Source: Martinezella rhizogenes (GTDB lineage Bacteria > Pseudomonadota > Alphaproteobacteria > Rhizobiales > Rhizobiaceae). Taken from it: DNA of 64,000 nucleotides. Every line of letters begins with the position of its first letter. The first letter of the stretch is position 1. Shown piece after piece: positions 1 through 11,901 of the stretch. Location: positions 62,001 through 126,000 of the forward strand of contig NZ_JAPYZZ010000009.1 of assembly GCF_027460065.1 (NCBI RefSeq), given 5' to 3'. The notes beneath the pieces are model-generated. The model was given only the letters and a program-made list of their open reading frames with translations, did no database searches and was not told where the DNA came from. Made by a program: the position numbers and the translations under genes.

Positions 1-274
1 TGTCAGTCTCTTCGCGCTCCAGCCGGGTCGCCATGCCACCCATGAATTCCGAAAAGAAATGTCCGCCGCCGGAGCGACCCATGACGACACCGATGGCGCC
101 GGCCCTGCCCGTTGCCAGCCTGACGGCGTTGGCATTGGGCCGGTAGCCGTATTTGAGCGCAGCCTCCATCACCCGTTGCCGCGTTTCCTCGCGCACCTCG
201 GGGTATCCGCCCAGCGCCCGGCTGACGGTGGTGGGCGAGAGCCCGACCTTTTCTGCGAATTCCTTGAGCTTCAT
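1..274 (-). CDS. thuR: LacI-family transcriptional regulator, N-terminal part (ThuR-like)
   Basis: The gene runs off the left window edge, so only about 91 residues are visible. It starts at the ATG read from 274 and opens with a textbook LacI/GalR helix-turn-helix (residues about 2-22, KLKEFAEKVGLSPTTVSRAL). The hinge region YGYRPNANAVRLATG and the start of the sugar-binding core follow. It is divergent from the trehalose transport genes, and the shared intergenic region holds two LacI-type palindromes. By position it should be the local repressor, as thuR is in Sinorhizobium. The family is certain from the sequence; the name is inferred from neighbours, and the effector domain is not visible. 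Confidence 0.88.
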   Translation of the reverse strand, partial: MKLKEFAEKVGLSPTTVSRALGGYPEVREETRQRVMEAALKYGYRPNANAVRLATGRAGAIGVVMGRSGGGHFFSEFMGGMATRLEREETD

Positions 275-330
275 GTTTTTTGCCAATTTGCCCCTGCATG
301 CGTTGCCGCCGCGGATTTTTCAAGCCGACA

Positions 331-352
331 AAATTGAAAACGATTTCAATTT
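331..352. promoter_or_regulatory. LacI-type operator O1 (inverted repeat)
   Basis: A near-perfect palindrome with 9-base arms (AAATTGAAA / TTTCAATTT) around a central CG, the usual LacI/GalR-family operator layout. It lies about 57 bases upstream of the regulator start and about 190 upstream of the thuE start, so it could serve autoregulation and control of the divergent operon. Binding is inferred. Confidence 0.6.
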
Positions 353-488
353 TTCTCCACCTGAAACCTTACAGTTAATCATTCCGAAAGGCAAACACCG
401 AAAAATTGCAAACGAAAACCGCCAATTTCTGGCGAGATAGAAAGAGTATTGACAGATTGCTCCGCTTTTGAGAGCCTCACATCAGTCA

Positions 489-522
489 AAAGCGCTTTCA
501 ATTTTGAGGACAATCGAAAGCG
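489..522 (+). promoter_or_regulatory. LacI-type operator O2 next to the thuE start
   Basis: A perfect 10-base palindrome AAAGCGCTTT (489-498) is followed by a GAAAGCG half-site at 516-522 that is inverted relative to CGCTTTC at 493-499. The thuE ribosome binding site (GGAGGAG, about 528-534) follows directly. Its position close to the transcript start fits repression by the divergent LacI-type protein. Confidence 0.5.
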
Positions 523-541
523 TCAACGGAGGAGTTTGACA

Positions 542-1807
542 ATGAATATTTCCATGAAGACTTTGTTCCTGTGCGGAGTGGTGTTTTCTGCCGCTGTTTC
601 CGCGCAGGCGGCTGAACTTTCCATCGCCGCCAATTCGACCGGCAAGAACGTCGCGTTCTTCCGCGAACGCATCGCCGCCTTCGAGAAAGAAACCGGTCAC
701 AAGGTCAATCTCGTCACCATGCCTTCTTCATCAAGCGAACAGTTCAGCCAGTACCGGCTGTGGCTTGCCGCCGGCAACAAGGATGTCGATGTCTACCAGA
801 CAGACGTGATCTGGGCGCCGCAGCTGGCCGAGCAATTCGTGGATCTGACCGCAGCGACCAAGGATGTTATCGGCGATCATTTCCCCTCCATCGTCGCGTC
901 GCAGACGGTTGACGGCAAGCTCGTCGCCATGCCGATGTTCACCGATGCGCCGGCGCTGTTTTACCGCAAGGACCTTCTGGAAAAATACGGCAAGCAGCCG
1001 CCGAAAACCTGGAAGGAACTGAGCGAGACCGCCAAGGAAATTCAGGACAAGGAACGCGCGGGCGGACAGAAGGACCTCTGGGGCTTCGTTTTCCAGGGCA
1101 GCGCCTATGAAGGCCTGACCTGCAACGCGCTGGAATGGATCGCATCCGCCGGCGGTGGCCATATCGTCGAAAGCAACGGCGATATCTCCATCAATAACGA
1201 GAAGGCTGCAGCCGCCATCGAAACAGCCAAGGGCTGGGTCGGCACCATCGCGCCGCAGGGCGTTCTCGCTTACAAGGAAGAGGAAGCGCGCGGCGTCTGG
1301 CAGACCGGCAATTCCGTCTTCATGCGCAACTGGCCTTATGCATATGCACTGGGTAATGGCGACGACAGCGCCATCAAGGGCAAGTTCGGCGTCACCCCGC
1401 TGCCGGCTGGCGCGGAAGGCGAAGCCCCTGCCTCGACACTCGGCGGCTGGAACCTCGCCGTTTCGAAATATTCCGACGATCAGGAAGCGGCCATTCAGCT
1501 GGTGAAATTCCTGGCATCGAAGGACACACAGAAGCTGCGCGCAATCCAGCTTTCCAACATGCCGACGATCGCTTCGCTTTACGATGACAAGGATGTCGCG
1601 GCGGCCCAGCCCTTCATGCCGACATGGAAACCGATCTTCCAGACCGCCGTTCCGCGTCCTTCCGCCTCGGCGAAGGTGAAATATAACGAGGTTTCCGCCA
1701 AGTTCTGGGGCGCCGTGCATAACACGCTCTCCGGCAACGGCACGGCGGCGGAAAATCTCGAACTTCTCGAGGTTGAACTGACCGATCTCAAAGGCAACGG
1801 CTGGTAA
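542..1807 (+). CDS. thuE: trehalose/maltose-type ABC transporter substrate-binding protein
   Basis: Family 1 extracellular solute-binding protein of 421 residues that captures an alpha-glucoside in the periplasm. The first 24 or so residues form a Sec signal peptide (MNISMKTLFLCGVVFSAAVS..AQA). The mature part has the usual sugar-binder features, with a YQTDVIWAPQ segment, a TLGGWNLAVSKYS hinge and aromatic-rich loops. The ATG at 542 is preferred over an upstream in-frame start at 449 because it follows a strong GGAGGAG and gives a proper signal peptide. It is the first gene of a six-gene run ending in thuA-thuB, which is the main support for trehalose as a substrate; maltose and sucrose are plausible too. 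Confidence 0.88.
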   Translation: MNISMKTLFLCGVVFSAAVSAQAAELSIAANSTGKNVAFFRERIAAFEKETGHKVNLVTMPSSSSEQFSQYRLWLAAGNKDVDVYQTDVIWAPQLAEQFVDLTAATKDVIGDHFPSIVASQTVDGKLVAMPMFTDAPALFYRKDLLEKYGKQPPKTWKELSETAKEIQDKERAGGQKDLWGFVFQGSAYEGLTCNALEWIASAGGGHIVESNGDISINNEKAAAAIETAKGWVGTIAPQGVLAYKEEEARGVWQTGNSVFMRNWPYAYALGNGDDSAIKGKFGVTPLPAGAEGEAPASTLGGWNLAVSKYSDDQEAAIQLVKFLASKDTQKLRAIQLSNMPTIASLYDDKDVAAAQPFMPTWKPIFQTAVPRPSASAKVKYNEVSAKFWGAVHNTLSGNGTAAENLELLEVELTDLKGNGW

Positions 1808-1871
1808 TCCGGCCCGCGCGGGAGGCGGTCTCGCCTGATCGTTTCCCGCGCCCCAACCGCGAGATATCCCC

Positions 1872-3676
<1,805 letters not shown>

Positions 3677-3686
3677 GAGAAACATC

Positions 3687-4715
<1,029 letters not shown>

Positions 4716-4772
4716 ATTTTTAACTTTCGCCGGGATCACCCAAGGTCCCGGCTTTCACCGAGGAGCATGAAA

Positions 4773-5558
4773 ATGACCGTCAACACCGTTGTATGGGGCG
4801 AAAATATTCACGAACACATCAATGAGACGGTGCGTTCGATCTATCCAAACGGCATGCACAACACCATCGCCGATGCGCTGAACCAGAACCCCGAGATCAA
4901 TGCCACCACCGCCACCCTTCAGGAACCGGAACATGGCCTGTCGCAGGAGCGCCTCGACAAGACCGACGTGCTGGTCTGGTGGGGTCACAAGGACCATGGC
5001 GCGGTGCAGGACGAGATCGTCGAGCGTGTCGCCAAACGCGTCTGGGAGGGCATGGGCCTCATCGTCCTGCATTCCGGCCACTTTTCCAAGCCTTTCAAGC
5101 GGCTGATGGGCACACCCTGCGCGCTGAAATGGCGTGAGGCGGGCGAACGCGAGCGTCTGTGGACCATCAATCCGCGCCACCCGATTGCAGCCGGTCTGCC
5201 CGAGCATTTCGAGCTGGAAAACGAGGAAATGTATGGCGAGCAGTTCTCCGTGCCGGAGCCGCTGGAAACCGTGTTCATCTCCTGGTTCCAGGGCGGCGAA
5301 GTCTTCCGTTCCGGTCTCACCTGGCGTCGTGGCGCCGGCAATATTTTCTATTTCCGCCCCGGGCACGAAACCTATCCGACCTATCACGATGCCAATGTTC
5401 AAAAGGTCATCAGCAATTCGGTGAAATGGGCCTATAATCCCGCCGGCGCGCTGAAAAGCATTCATGACGCCCCCAATGTTCCCGTGGACAAGGCGCTGGA
5501 GCCGATCGAAGAACGCGGCCCCAAGCTGCATCAGGCCGGCGAAGCAGGTTATAGGTAA
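4773..5558 (+). CDS. thuA: ThuA-type trehalose utilisation protein
   Basis: Cytoplasmic protein of about 261 residues in the ThuA family (class I glutamine-amidotransferase-like fold). It is recognised from [10 protein letters not shown] near the N-terminus, [30 protein letters not shown] and the late segment [19 protein letters not shown]. In Sinorhizobium, thuA and thuB act on transported trehalose-type disaccharides, with evidence for formation of 3-keto derivatives; the exact chemistry of ThuA is less settled. Two ATGs compete. The one at 4773 has the ideal 7-base spacing from AGGAG (4761-4765), while 4767 would have only one base. Confidence 0.9.
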   Translation: MTVNTVVWGENIHEHINETVRSIYPNGMHNTIADALNQNPEINATTATLQEPEHGLSQERLDKTDVLVWWGHKDHGAVQDEIVERVAKRVWEGMGLIVLHSGHFSKPFKRLMGTPCALKWREAGERERLWTINPRHPIAAGLPEHFELENEEMYGEQFSVPEPLETVFISWFQGGEVFRSGLTWRRGAGNIFYFRPGHETYPTYHDANVQKVISNSVKWAYNPAGALKSIHDAPNVPVDKALEPIEERGPKLHQAGEAGYR

Positions 5559-5576
5559 GGGCTTGGAGATACTGGC

Positions 5577-6626
5577 ATGAGACTTCTCATTCTCGGAACC
5601 GGCGGCATGGCCAACAACCATGCCACTTATTTCTCGCAAATCGCTGGCGTCGAACTGGTTGCGGCGGTGGATGTGGATGACGTGGTGGTGCGCGGCTTTG
5701 CGCTCCGCCACAACATCCCGCTCTCCTTCACCTCGCTGGATGACGCCATTGCCTGGGGTGAATTCGATGCGGCGGCGAATGTCACGCCGGATGCCATCCA
5801 CCATCCCACCAGCCTGAAACTGCTGGCGGCCGGCAAGCATGTCTTCTGCGAAAAGCCGCTGGCGGAAAACTACGCCAAGGCCGCCGAAATGGCCGATGCC
5901 GCCGAAAAAGCCGGCCTCGTCGCCATGGTCAACCTCACCTATCGCAACGTCGCACCTCTGCAGGCGGCGCGCGAGATGGTCCTGGCAGGCAAGATCGGCA
6001 AAGTGCGCCATCTGGAAGCCTCCTATCTCCAGAGCTGGCTCGTTTCCAAGGCCTGGGGCGACTGGATGACGGAGAGCAAGTGGCTGTGGCGGCTTTCCAC
6101 CAAGCATGGCTCTAACGGCGTGCTGGGCGATGTCGGCATCCACATTCTCGACTTCGCCTCCTATGGCGCGGGCAGCGATGTGGAACGCATCTTCACGCGG
6201 CTGAAGACCTTCGACAAACATGAAGGCAATAAAATTGGCGTCTACGACCTCGACGCCAATGACAGCTTCACCATGACCGCCGAACTGGAAAACGGCGCCA
6301 TGGGCGTCATCCATGCCAGCCGCTGGGCGACGGGGCACTTGAACGAGCTCCGCCTGCGCATCCATGGCGACAAGGGTGCGCTCGAAGTCATCCACACGCC
6401 CGACTATTCCAGCCTGCGTGCCTGCATCGGCGAGGATGTGGAAAAGGCGATCTGGAAGACGATCGATGTGGAGCCGGTGGCGACGAACTACGAAAAATTC
6501 GCAAAGGCCGTCATGGAAGGCGGCCCCGCCGATCCAGACTTCCGCCACGCCGCCAATCTGCAGAAGGTGCTCGATCTATCGATCATCGCGGATCGGGAAC
6601 GGCGTGAGGTGGCTGTTTCGGCTTGA
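5577..6626 (+). CDS. thuB: ThuB-type sugar dehydrogenase (Gfo/Idh/MocA family)
   Basis: NAD(P)-dependent oxidoreductase of 349 residues. The N-terminal Rossmann motif is LILGTGGMANNHA, and the family signature EKPLAENYAKAAEM is near residues 94-107. A GDVGIHILD segment in the C-terminal sugar-binding domain carries the usual catalytic histidine. With ThuA it is expected to oxidise trehalose-type sugars at C3. It is the last gene of the thu run, with a GGAG ribosome site before the ATG. A stem-loop and a RIME-like repeat follow immediately. Confidence 0.9.
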   Translation: MRLLILGTGGMANNHATYFSQIAGVELVAAVDVDDVVVRGFALRHNIPLSFTSLDDAIAWGEFDAAANVTPDAIHHPTSLKLLAAGKHVFCEKPLAENYAKAAEMADAAEKAGLVAMVNLTYRNVAPLQAAREMVLAGKIGKVRHLEASYLQSWLVSKAWGDWMTESKWLWRLSTKHGSNGVLGDVGIHILDFASYGAGSDVERIFTRLKTFDKHEGNKIGVYDLDANDSFTMTAELENGAMGVIHASRWATGHLNELRLRIHGDKGALEVIHTPDYSSLRACIGEDVEKAIWKTIDVEPVATNYEKFAKAVMEGGPADPDFRHAANLQKVLDLSIIADRERREVAVSA

Positions 6627-6640
6627 TGCAAAGGGGCGTT

Positions 6641-6662
6641 ATGCGGCACAATGGTGCCGCAT
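6641..6662 (+). terminator. stem-loop after thuB
   Basis: A perfect 9-base stem (ATGCGGCAC / GTGCCGCAT) with a 4-base loop lies 15 bases after the thuB stop. It is followed by a T-containing stretch that merges into the RIME-like repeat. It probably terminates the thu operon, although the T-run is weak. Confidence 0.5.
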
Positions 6663-6787
6663 GTTTCTTCTCCCCGCCGGGGAGAAGATGGCCCGAAGGG
6701 TCAGATGAGGGGGCAACGTCAGCGATAAGCCGCACCCTTGCCCCTCATCCCGCTGCCGCGGACTTCTCCCCGGCGGGGAGAAGAAAC
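6663..6787. repeat. RIME-like intergenic palindromic repeat, copy 1
   Basis: About 125 bases bounded by two 21-base perfect hairpins (CTTCTCCCC / GGGGAGAAG at 6667-6687 and 6763-6783). The outer ends, GTTTCTTCTCC and its complement, make the whole unit an inverted repeat. The interior carries GATGGCCCGAAGGGTCAGAT and a CCCTCATCCCGCTGCCGCG stretch. A second copy is at 23356-23481. This resembles the rhizobial intergenic mosaic elements (RIME). It separates the convergent thu and que operons. Confidence 0.8.
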
Positions 6788-6867
6788 AAGCGGCTTCCGC
6801 CCACTCAATACATTATGCGCTTCTTAAAGATGCAAACTACGGCGTGGAATTTTACGCGCGCGCAGCT

Positions 6868-7623
6868 TCACACCCCACGTTTGTTCCCCCACAGCAAAAC
6901 ATGCAGCTGCGGCAGGACGCGCGCTGAAAACCAGCGGTCTTCGCTGACCTTATCCACCAGCCACAACATCCGGTCCATCACCCCGTCTATATCCACACGC
7001 GCGTCGTCATCATCCGGCGGCGGTGGAGTGTGGTTGCCGGGCTGGAGATAGACGGGCAGATGCGGGAAGCGCGCGGATGCCGCCTTGGCATAGGCATAAT
7101 CCGCATCGTCGAACACCACGATCTTCAGCGCCACCTGCGGCCCCTCGCCGGCGGCGGCAAGACAGTCCTCGAAAGCCCGCCAGTCCGTTTCCATACCGCT
7201 TGATGGCGGCTTGGGGCTTAAAACCAGATGGTCGAGATCGGCAAACCAATCTTTCGCGATGCTGCCCTGCGTTTCCAGCGCGAAGCGATACCCCTCGTCC
7301 TGCCCTCTGACAATCAAGGGCCCGAGCGGCTGGATAGCCGGATTGCCGCCTGAAAGTGACACAGTCAACGGCACACCACCCGAAAGCCGCCGTACCTCCT
7401 GCCAGATCGCCTCGACCGACAGCGGTTTCCACGTGTCGCGGTAGTCGCTGTCGACCGCATGCAGCGTATCGCACCAGGAACAGCGGTAATCGCAGCCGCC
7501 AGTACGCACGAAAACCGTTGGCAGACCAATCAGCAAACCCTCTCCCTGAATGGTCGGGCCGAAGATTTCGCTGATGCGGATTGTGGTTTCCTTTGCTGCA
7601 ATCTTGTGTGCAGCCACCGTCAT
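6868..7623 (-). CDS. queE: 7-carboxy-7-deazaguanine synthase
   Basis: Radical SAM enzyme of 251 residues that converts carboxytetrahydropterin to 7-carboxy-7-deazaguanine in preQ0/queuosine synthesis. The [4Fe-4S] cysteines are in [12 protein letters not shown] (C-x3-C-x2-C). The GPTIQGEG substrate-binding segment and the [10 protein letters not shown] motif are present. The start at 7623 overlaps the queD stop (ATGA). A longer in-frame reading to 7701 would invade queD and is rejected. It is last in the queC-queD-queE order. Confidence 0.93.
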   Translation of the reverse strand: MTVAAHKIAAKETTIRISEIFGPTIQGEGLLIGLPTVFVRTGGCDYRCSWCDTLHAVDSDYRDTWKPLSVEAIWQEVRRLSGGVPLTVSLSGGNPAIQPLGPLIVRGQDEGYRFALETQGSIAKDWFADLDHLVLSPKPPSSGMETDWRAFEDCLAAAGEGPQVALKIVVFDDADYAYAKAASARFPHLPVYLQPGNHTPPPPDDDDARVDIDGVMDRMLWLVDKVSEDRWFSARVLPQLHVLLWGNKRGV

Positions 7624-7976
7624 GGCCGGTATTCCGCCCAGGTCTTGGCGGTTTCGCTGACCCGCACGGCGCTGGTTTCCGGCAGGCGATCCTTGCACCA
7701 TTCATAAAAATGCTTCGCCAGATATTCCGCCGTCACCCGGTCGTGGCCGAGAACGTCGTTCAGGTGGCGATGGTCGAAATGATCGTCGATATAACGCTTC
7801 AGCGGCGAAAGCTCGTGATAGTCGCGCACGAAACCGTGCTCGTTCAGGGCTTCGCCCGACAGTTCGACCTCAACGATGTAATTATGGCCATGCAGACGGT
7901 TGCACTGGTGATCGGACGGCAGGCTTTTCAGCTGATGCGAGGCGGAAAATTGAAATTCCTTGGTAATGCGGAACAT
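7620..7976 (-). CDS. queD: 6-carboxy-5,6,7,8-tetrahydropterin synthase
   Basis: Small PTPS/QueD-family enzyme (118 residues, normal length) making 6-carboxytetrahydropterin from dihydroneopterin triphosphate. Zinc-binding histidines appear as FSASHQL near residue 13 and in NRLHGHNY (residues about 27-34). The catalytic CxxxHxH is present ([10 protein letters not shown]). A late [17 protein letters not shown] segment carries the conserved glutamate region. It overlaps queE at its 3' end and touches queC at its 5' end. Confidence 0.94.
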   Translation of the reverse strand: MFRITKEFQFSASHQLKSLPSDHQCNRLHGHNYIVEVELSGEALNEHGFVRDYHELSPLKRYIDDHFDHRHLNDVLGHDRVTAEYLAKHFYEWCKDRLPETSAVRVSETAKTWAEYRP

Positions 7977-8686
7977 CAGCGCACCTCCTGTGCCGCAAAG
8001 GCATGGGTGGCGGCGACCCAGAAGTCCGGGTCCTCGTAATCAGTCGGATCGGTAACACCGGCCAGATGAAAGGCCTCGCGCCGCTCCACGCAGGTGCCGC
8101 AACGACCGCAATGACGCAAGCCGCCCTTGTAACAGGACCATGTTTCGCCAAACGGCGTGCCGTATTTCACCGCATCGGTAACGATTGCCGCCTTGGAAAC
8201 CGTGACATAAGGCGCAAACAGGGTGACATCGGCATAACCTTCCAGCGCATGCGCCTGCATGGCATTGAAGCTGTCGATGAAGCCCGGCCGGCAGTCGGGA
8301 TAGATGAAATGGTCGCCGCCATGCACGGCGATCGCCACAGCATCCGCCTGCTGCGCGGCAGCCAGTCCGAAAGCGATGGTGAGCATGATGGCATTGCGGT
8401 TCGGCACCACGGTGGAGCGCATGGTCTCCTCCGCATAATGGCCATCAGGCACGTCGATATCGTCGGTAAGCGCCGAACCGGTGAGATGCGCCCCGATGGT
8501 TCTGATATCGATGATATGATGCGGCACGCCGAGCCGTTTGGCGCAATCGGCGGCAAAATCCAGTTCCTTCCTGTGGCGCTGGCCATAATCGAAGGAGACG
8601 AGAGCGAGAAGTTCATGTTCCGCCGCGATTTTATGCGCAAGCGAAACGGAGTCCAATCCGCCGGAGCAGATGACGATGGTTTTCAT
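7976..8686 (-). CDS. queC: 7-cyano-7-deazaguanine synthase
   Basis: ATP-dependent PP-loop enzyme of 236 residues that converts 7-carboxy-7-deazaguanine to preQ0. The PP-loop SGGLDS is at residues 8-13. The structural zinc ligands are in CYKGGLRHCGRCGTC near residues 188-202. The VVPNRNAIML and AVHGGDHFIYPDCRPGF motifs are typical. It is first in the operon, with the stop sharing one base with the queD start. I looked for a preQ1-I or preQ1-II riboswitch in the 140 bases upstream and did not see one. Confidence 0.95.
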   Translation of the reverse strand: MKTIVICSGGLDSVSLAHKIAAEHELLALVSFDYGQRHRKELDFAADCAKRLGVPHHIIDIRTIGAHLTGSALTDDIDVPDGHYAEETMRSTVVPNRNAIMLTIAFGLAAAQQADAVAIAVHGGDHFIYPDCRPGFIDSFNAMQAHALEGYADVTLFAPYVTVSKAAIVTDAVKYGTPFGETWSCYKGGLRHCGRCGTCVERREAFHLAGVTDPTDYEDPDFWVAATHAFAAQEVR

Positions 8687-8786
8687 AAATTTGGATCCCT
8701 TGTTTTGACCGGGTGGGCTGCGACCGGATACGGCGCGGCTTTAAACCAAAGCGCGGGATTTGTGAAGGGCTGTGGCGAAAACACGA

Positions 8787-8814
8787 AAAGCGGCGAAGTC
8801 ACCTTCGCCGCTTT
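8787..8814 (-). terminator. rho-independent terminator of the sugar operon
   Basis: A perfect 12-base stem (AAAGCGGCGAAG / CTTCGCCGCTTT) with a TCAC loop. On the minus strand it is followed by a T-rich run (CTTTTCGTGTTTT). It lies 16 bases beyond the stop of the oxidoreductase gene at 8831. Confidence 0.85.
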
Positions 8815-8830
8815 CCGGATCATCCAAGCC

Positions 8831-9964
8831 TCAGCGTAGAAGCGCTTGTGCCTCCTCAATGCCGAGTGCGGCCGGCTGGGTGCAGGTGGTCGTCATCTCG
8901 ATGAAGCGGCCCTCTTCGCCGGACTTCAGGATCGAGGTCATGACATCAATGCCGTGCAGGGAGCGATCCAGCGAGCAACGGGCGTCACGACCTTCAAGGA
9001 TGGCAATTGCCATATCGGCAAGGCCGGCCGTGCGGTAATTGGCGCGCGGGCCGTTCGGGCTTTCCTGATTGGCGATGCCGAAGGGATGCGCCCAGTCTTC
9101 CAGCGGCTGGATGTTCTTGTCGCGGCCGCTGGCCTCCACCACCCCGCCGAAGAAGTTCGGATCCGGCACGTAGATCGAGCCTTCCGTGCCGTAAAGCTCC
9201 ATATTGGCGTGGCGATGCGACCAGACATCCCAGCTGGCCGAAAGCGTGATCGTCGCGCCGTTCACGAATTCCAGAAGCGCGTGGATATTGGTCGGCGTTT
9301 CCACCGGAATGATCTCGCCATTCATCGGCTGGCTGGTCACCGTGCGGGTGGGGTTTGCCATCGTCGTCAGCGCACCGACACGTTTGACCGGGCCGATGAG
9401 GTTGATGAGATTGGCGATATAATAGGGGCCTAGATCGAGGATCGGCCCGCCGCCCTTCAGGAAGAAGAAGCCCGGATTGGGGTGCCACATTTCCATGCCA
9501 GGGCTCATCACATGGCAGGTGCCTGAGGTGATGCGGCCAACCTTGCCGTCATCGATATATTGCCGGGCAAGCTGATGCGCACCACCGAGGAAGGTATCCG
9601 GCGCGCAGCCGACGGAAAGTTTCTTTTCGCGGGCGATGCGCCGCAACTCCTCGCCCTCTTCGAGCGACAGCACCAAAGGCTTTTCCGAATAGACGTGTTT
9701 GCCCGCCTCAAGCGCTGCTTTCGACACCGGAAAATGCGCGGCGGGAATGGTGAGGTTCACCACCACGTCGATGTCCTTGTTGGCGAGCAGCTCCTCGATG
9801 GACTGAGCGACAACACCAAATTCTTCCGCCCTCAGCTCCGCCGCATTGCGGTTGAGGTCGGCGCAGGCGAGCACCTTGATGCCCTTGAAGAGCGGCGCCA
9901 GCGAGAAATAAGCAGACGAGATGTTGCCGCATCCGATGATGCCGACGCCAAGATCTCTGGCCAT
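8831..9964 (-). CDS. Gfo/Idh/MocA-family sugar dehydrogenase
   Basis: NAD(P)-dependent oxidoreductase of 377 residues. The Rossmann motif is GIIGCGNISSAYF (about 8-20), and EKPLVLSLEEGEEL near residues 95-108 is the family signature. The C-terminal domain contains GGPILDLGPYYIANLINLIG, where many relatives have a GG.l.D.G.H motif; here a Tyr stands at the usual His position. It is the last gene of a six-gene sugar operon, directly after an isomerase. This pairing suggests oxidation of an imported sugar, as ThuB does in the neighbouring locus. The substrate cannot be named. Confidence 0.85.
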   Translation of the reverse strand: MARDLGVGIIGCGNISSAYFSLAPLFKGIKVLACADLNRNAAELRAEEFGVVAQSIEELLANKDIDVVVNLTIPAAHFPVSKAALEAGKHVYSEKPLVLSLEEGEELRRIAREKKLSVGCAPDTFLGGAHQLARQYIDDGKVGRITSGTCHVMSPGMEMWHPNPGFFFLKGGGPILDLGPYYIANLINLIGPVKRVGALTTMANPTRTVTSQPMNGEIIPVETPTNIHALLEFVNGATITLSASWDVWSHRHANMELYGTEGSIYVPDPNFFGGVVEASGRDKNIQPLEDWAHPFGIANQESPNGPRANYRTAGLADMAIAILEGRDARCSLDRSLHGIDVMTSILKSGEEGRFIEMTTTCTQPAALGIEEAQALLR

Positions 9965-9987
9965 GATGAAACTCCGAAATGTGAGAC

Positions 9988-10752
9988 TTAGTAGGTTTTG
10001 AACGAGGCGATCGAGCGGGTGATCAGCCGGTCAATGTCTTTTGGATTGTCGTGTTCGACCACGAAATGTTTCGTGGCGGATTTGGCCTTAAGCGCCGCGA
10101 CAAGGCCCTTCCAGTCCACCGTGCCATGGCCGACATCCGCCCAGCCGTCCTCATCGGTGTTTTCCCCAGATGGTGCGATATCCTTTACGTGCACGGCGGT
10201 GATGCGCTTGCCGTAGCTTTCGATCCAGGCGAGCGGATCGGCATTGCCTCTGATAATCCAGGCGATATCCGCTTCCCATTTCAGGTCCGGTCCGCCGGCA
10301 AAGATCTGTTCCTGCGGGGTGGAGCCATCGGCAAGCGCCTTGAACTCGAAATCGTGGTTGTGCCAGCCGAAGGTCAGCCCGGCATCGACGAAGGGTTTGC
10401 CGGCTCCCTGCAGCCGCTTGCCGAAGGCGAACCAGCCTGCGGCATCCGCCGGGCGCTGGTCGGGCATCAGGTACGGGCAATAGATCGCCTCCACACCCAG
10501 AACCTTGGCAATATTGAGCGCCTTTTTCGGATCGCCTTCCAGAAGATCGAGGCCGAAATGGCCTGTTGGCATGGAAAGGCCATTGGCATCAAGTTCGGCG
10601 CGCAGGCCCTTCAAACCGGCATCATCCAGAGAGGCATACATGGCGCCATAACCTTCGACCTGTTTGTAACCCGCCGCCGAAAGCTTCTTCAGAATGTTGG
10701 AAAAAGGCTGGAAATTGCGGGCGCTGTAAAGCTGGAAACCGAGTTCTGTCAT
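9988..10752 (-). CDS. sugar phosphate isomerase/epimerase (xylose isomerase-like TIM barrel)
   Basis: TIM-barrel protein of 254 residues of the AP-endonuclease-2/xylose isomerase-like family. Metal-binding candidates are visible in TFGWHNHDFEFKAL, EADIAWI and AVHVKDIAPSG, with VEHDNP near the C-terminus. The ATG at 10752 has a GGAGGAG site three bases upstream, better than the in-frame start four codons earlier. It sits between the ATPase gene and the dehydrogenase and probably processes the same sugar. Recently characterised relatives include 3-keto-glycoside processing enzymes, but that role is only inferred here. Confidence 0.82.
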   Translation of the reverse strand: MTELGFQLYSARNFQPFSNILKKLSAAGYKQVEGYGAMYASLDDAGLKGLRAELDANGLSMPTGHFGLDLLEGDPKKALNIAKVLGVEAIYCPYLMPDQRPADAAGWFAFGKRLQGAGKPFVDAGLTFGWHNHDFEFKALADGSTPQEQIFAGGPDLKWEADIAWIIRGNADPLAWIESYGKRITAVHVKDIAPSGENTDEDGWADVGHGTVDWKGLVAALKAKSATKHFVVEHDNPKDIDRLITRSIASFKTY

Positions 10753-10807
10753 TGTCTCCTCCATAGAGATTTGGGTCTTGGGAAAGTGTGTGGGAATTGT
10801 CGCGCCT

Positions 10808-11896
10808 CTAAAGCCGCTCCTCGCTCTCAGCGTCGAACAACGAGGCCATGGTCAGGTCGAGGCCGAGGCGAACCTTTGTGCCGGGCGAAAACCGCCTGTG
10901 GCCACCGACGCGCACCGACATGGTGTGGCCGGCATGTTTCAGCCAGATCAGATTGTCGGCACCCATCGGCTCCTCGATATCGACGATCGCCTCATGCACC
11001 TCGCCACTGAGAATATCGGCATCGACACGCACATGTTCGGGACGAACGCCGAGAACCACGGCGCGGCCGGCAGTGAGCGGCATTTCCGACTGGTACCCAT
11101 CCAGCGAGAAGGTGACGCCATTGGTGGTGAAGACCACTTTGCCGTCCTTCTCGATCAACTCACCGCGCAGAAAATTCATCGATGGCGAGCCGATGAAACC
11201 GGCGACGAAGAGGTTCCGCGGCTTGTTGTAAATGGTGACGGGATCGGCCAGCTGCTGGATGACGCCGCTTTTCATGATGGCGATACGGTCCGCGAGCGTC
11301 AGCGCCTCGATCTGGTCGTGCGTCACATAGATCATGGTATTCTTCAGCGACTGGTGCAGCCGCTTGATTTCCACGCGCAGTTCCGAGCGCAGCTTGGCGT
11401 CGAGGTTGGAAAGCGGTTCATCGAACAGGAACACGTCAACATCCCGCACCAGCGCCCGGCCGATCGCCACGCGCTGGCGCTGGCCACCCGAAAGCTCGGC
11501 CGGCTTGCGCTTCAGCAGCGGCTCGATCTGCAATATGCCCGCCGCTCTTTTGACGCGCCGCTCGATTTCCTCTTTCGGCACCTTGGCGACCTGCAGACCG
11601 AAGGACAGGTTTTTCTCCACTGTCATCTGCGGATAAAGCGCATAAGACTGGAACACCATGCCGATGCCGCGATCCTTCGGTTCCTCCCAGGTGACATTGC
11701 GGTCCTTGATGAAGATTTGCCCGTCGGTTGGCTCCAGAAGGCCGGCGATGCAATTAAGAAGGGTCGACTTGCCGCAGCCGGAAGAGCCGAGCAGCACGAG
11801 GAATTCGCCGTCGTAAATATCGAGATTGAGGTCTTTCAGCACGGTAACGGCACCGAAGGACAGGGATAGATCGCGGATGGAAACGCTTTTGTTCAT
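10808..11896 (-). CDS. sugar ABC transporter ATP-binding protein (MalK/UgpC type)
   Basis: ATPase of 362 residues. Walker A is GSSGCGKST, the signature LSGGQRQRV, Walker B VFLFDEP, and the switch is YVTHDQIEAL. A MalK-like C-terminal regulatory domain follows (VLGVRPEHV). The ATG at 11896 lies downstream of an AAGG-type site in the last codons of the permease gene; a TTG three codons earlier is possible. It energises the two permeases encoded just upstream. Confidence 0.9.
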   Translation of the reverse strand: MNKSVSIRDLSLSFGAVTVLKDLNLDIYDGEFLVLLGSSGCGKSTLLNCIAGLLEPTDGQIFIKDRNVTWEEPKDRGIGMVFQSYALYPQMTVEKNLSFGLQVAKVPKEEIERRVKRAAGILQIEPLLKRKPAELSGGQRQRVAIGRALVRDVDVFLFDEPLSNLDAKLRSELRVEIKRLHQSLKNTMIYVTHDQIEALTLADRIAIMKSGVIQQLADPVTIYNKPRNLFVAGFIGSPSMNFLRGELIEKDGKVVFTTNGVTFSLDGYQSEMPLTAGRAVVLGVRPEHVRVDADILSGEVHEAIVDIEEPMGADNLIWLKHAGHTMSVRVGGHRRFSPGTKVRLGLDLTMASLFDAESEERL

Positions 11897-11901
11897 ATAG
11901 C

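Noticed and set aside
4755..6548. 597-codon open frame on the minus strand
   Set aside because: It is antisense to thuA and thuB, both clearly recognised families; its translation has no domain pattern and arises from codon bias of the real genes.
8687..8830. preQ1 riboswitch before queC
   Set aside because: The leader lacks the conserved preQ1-I or preQ1-II sequence patterns; only the neighbouring operon terminator was seen.
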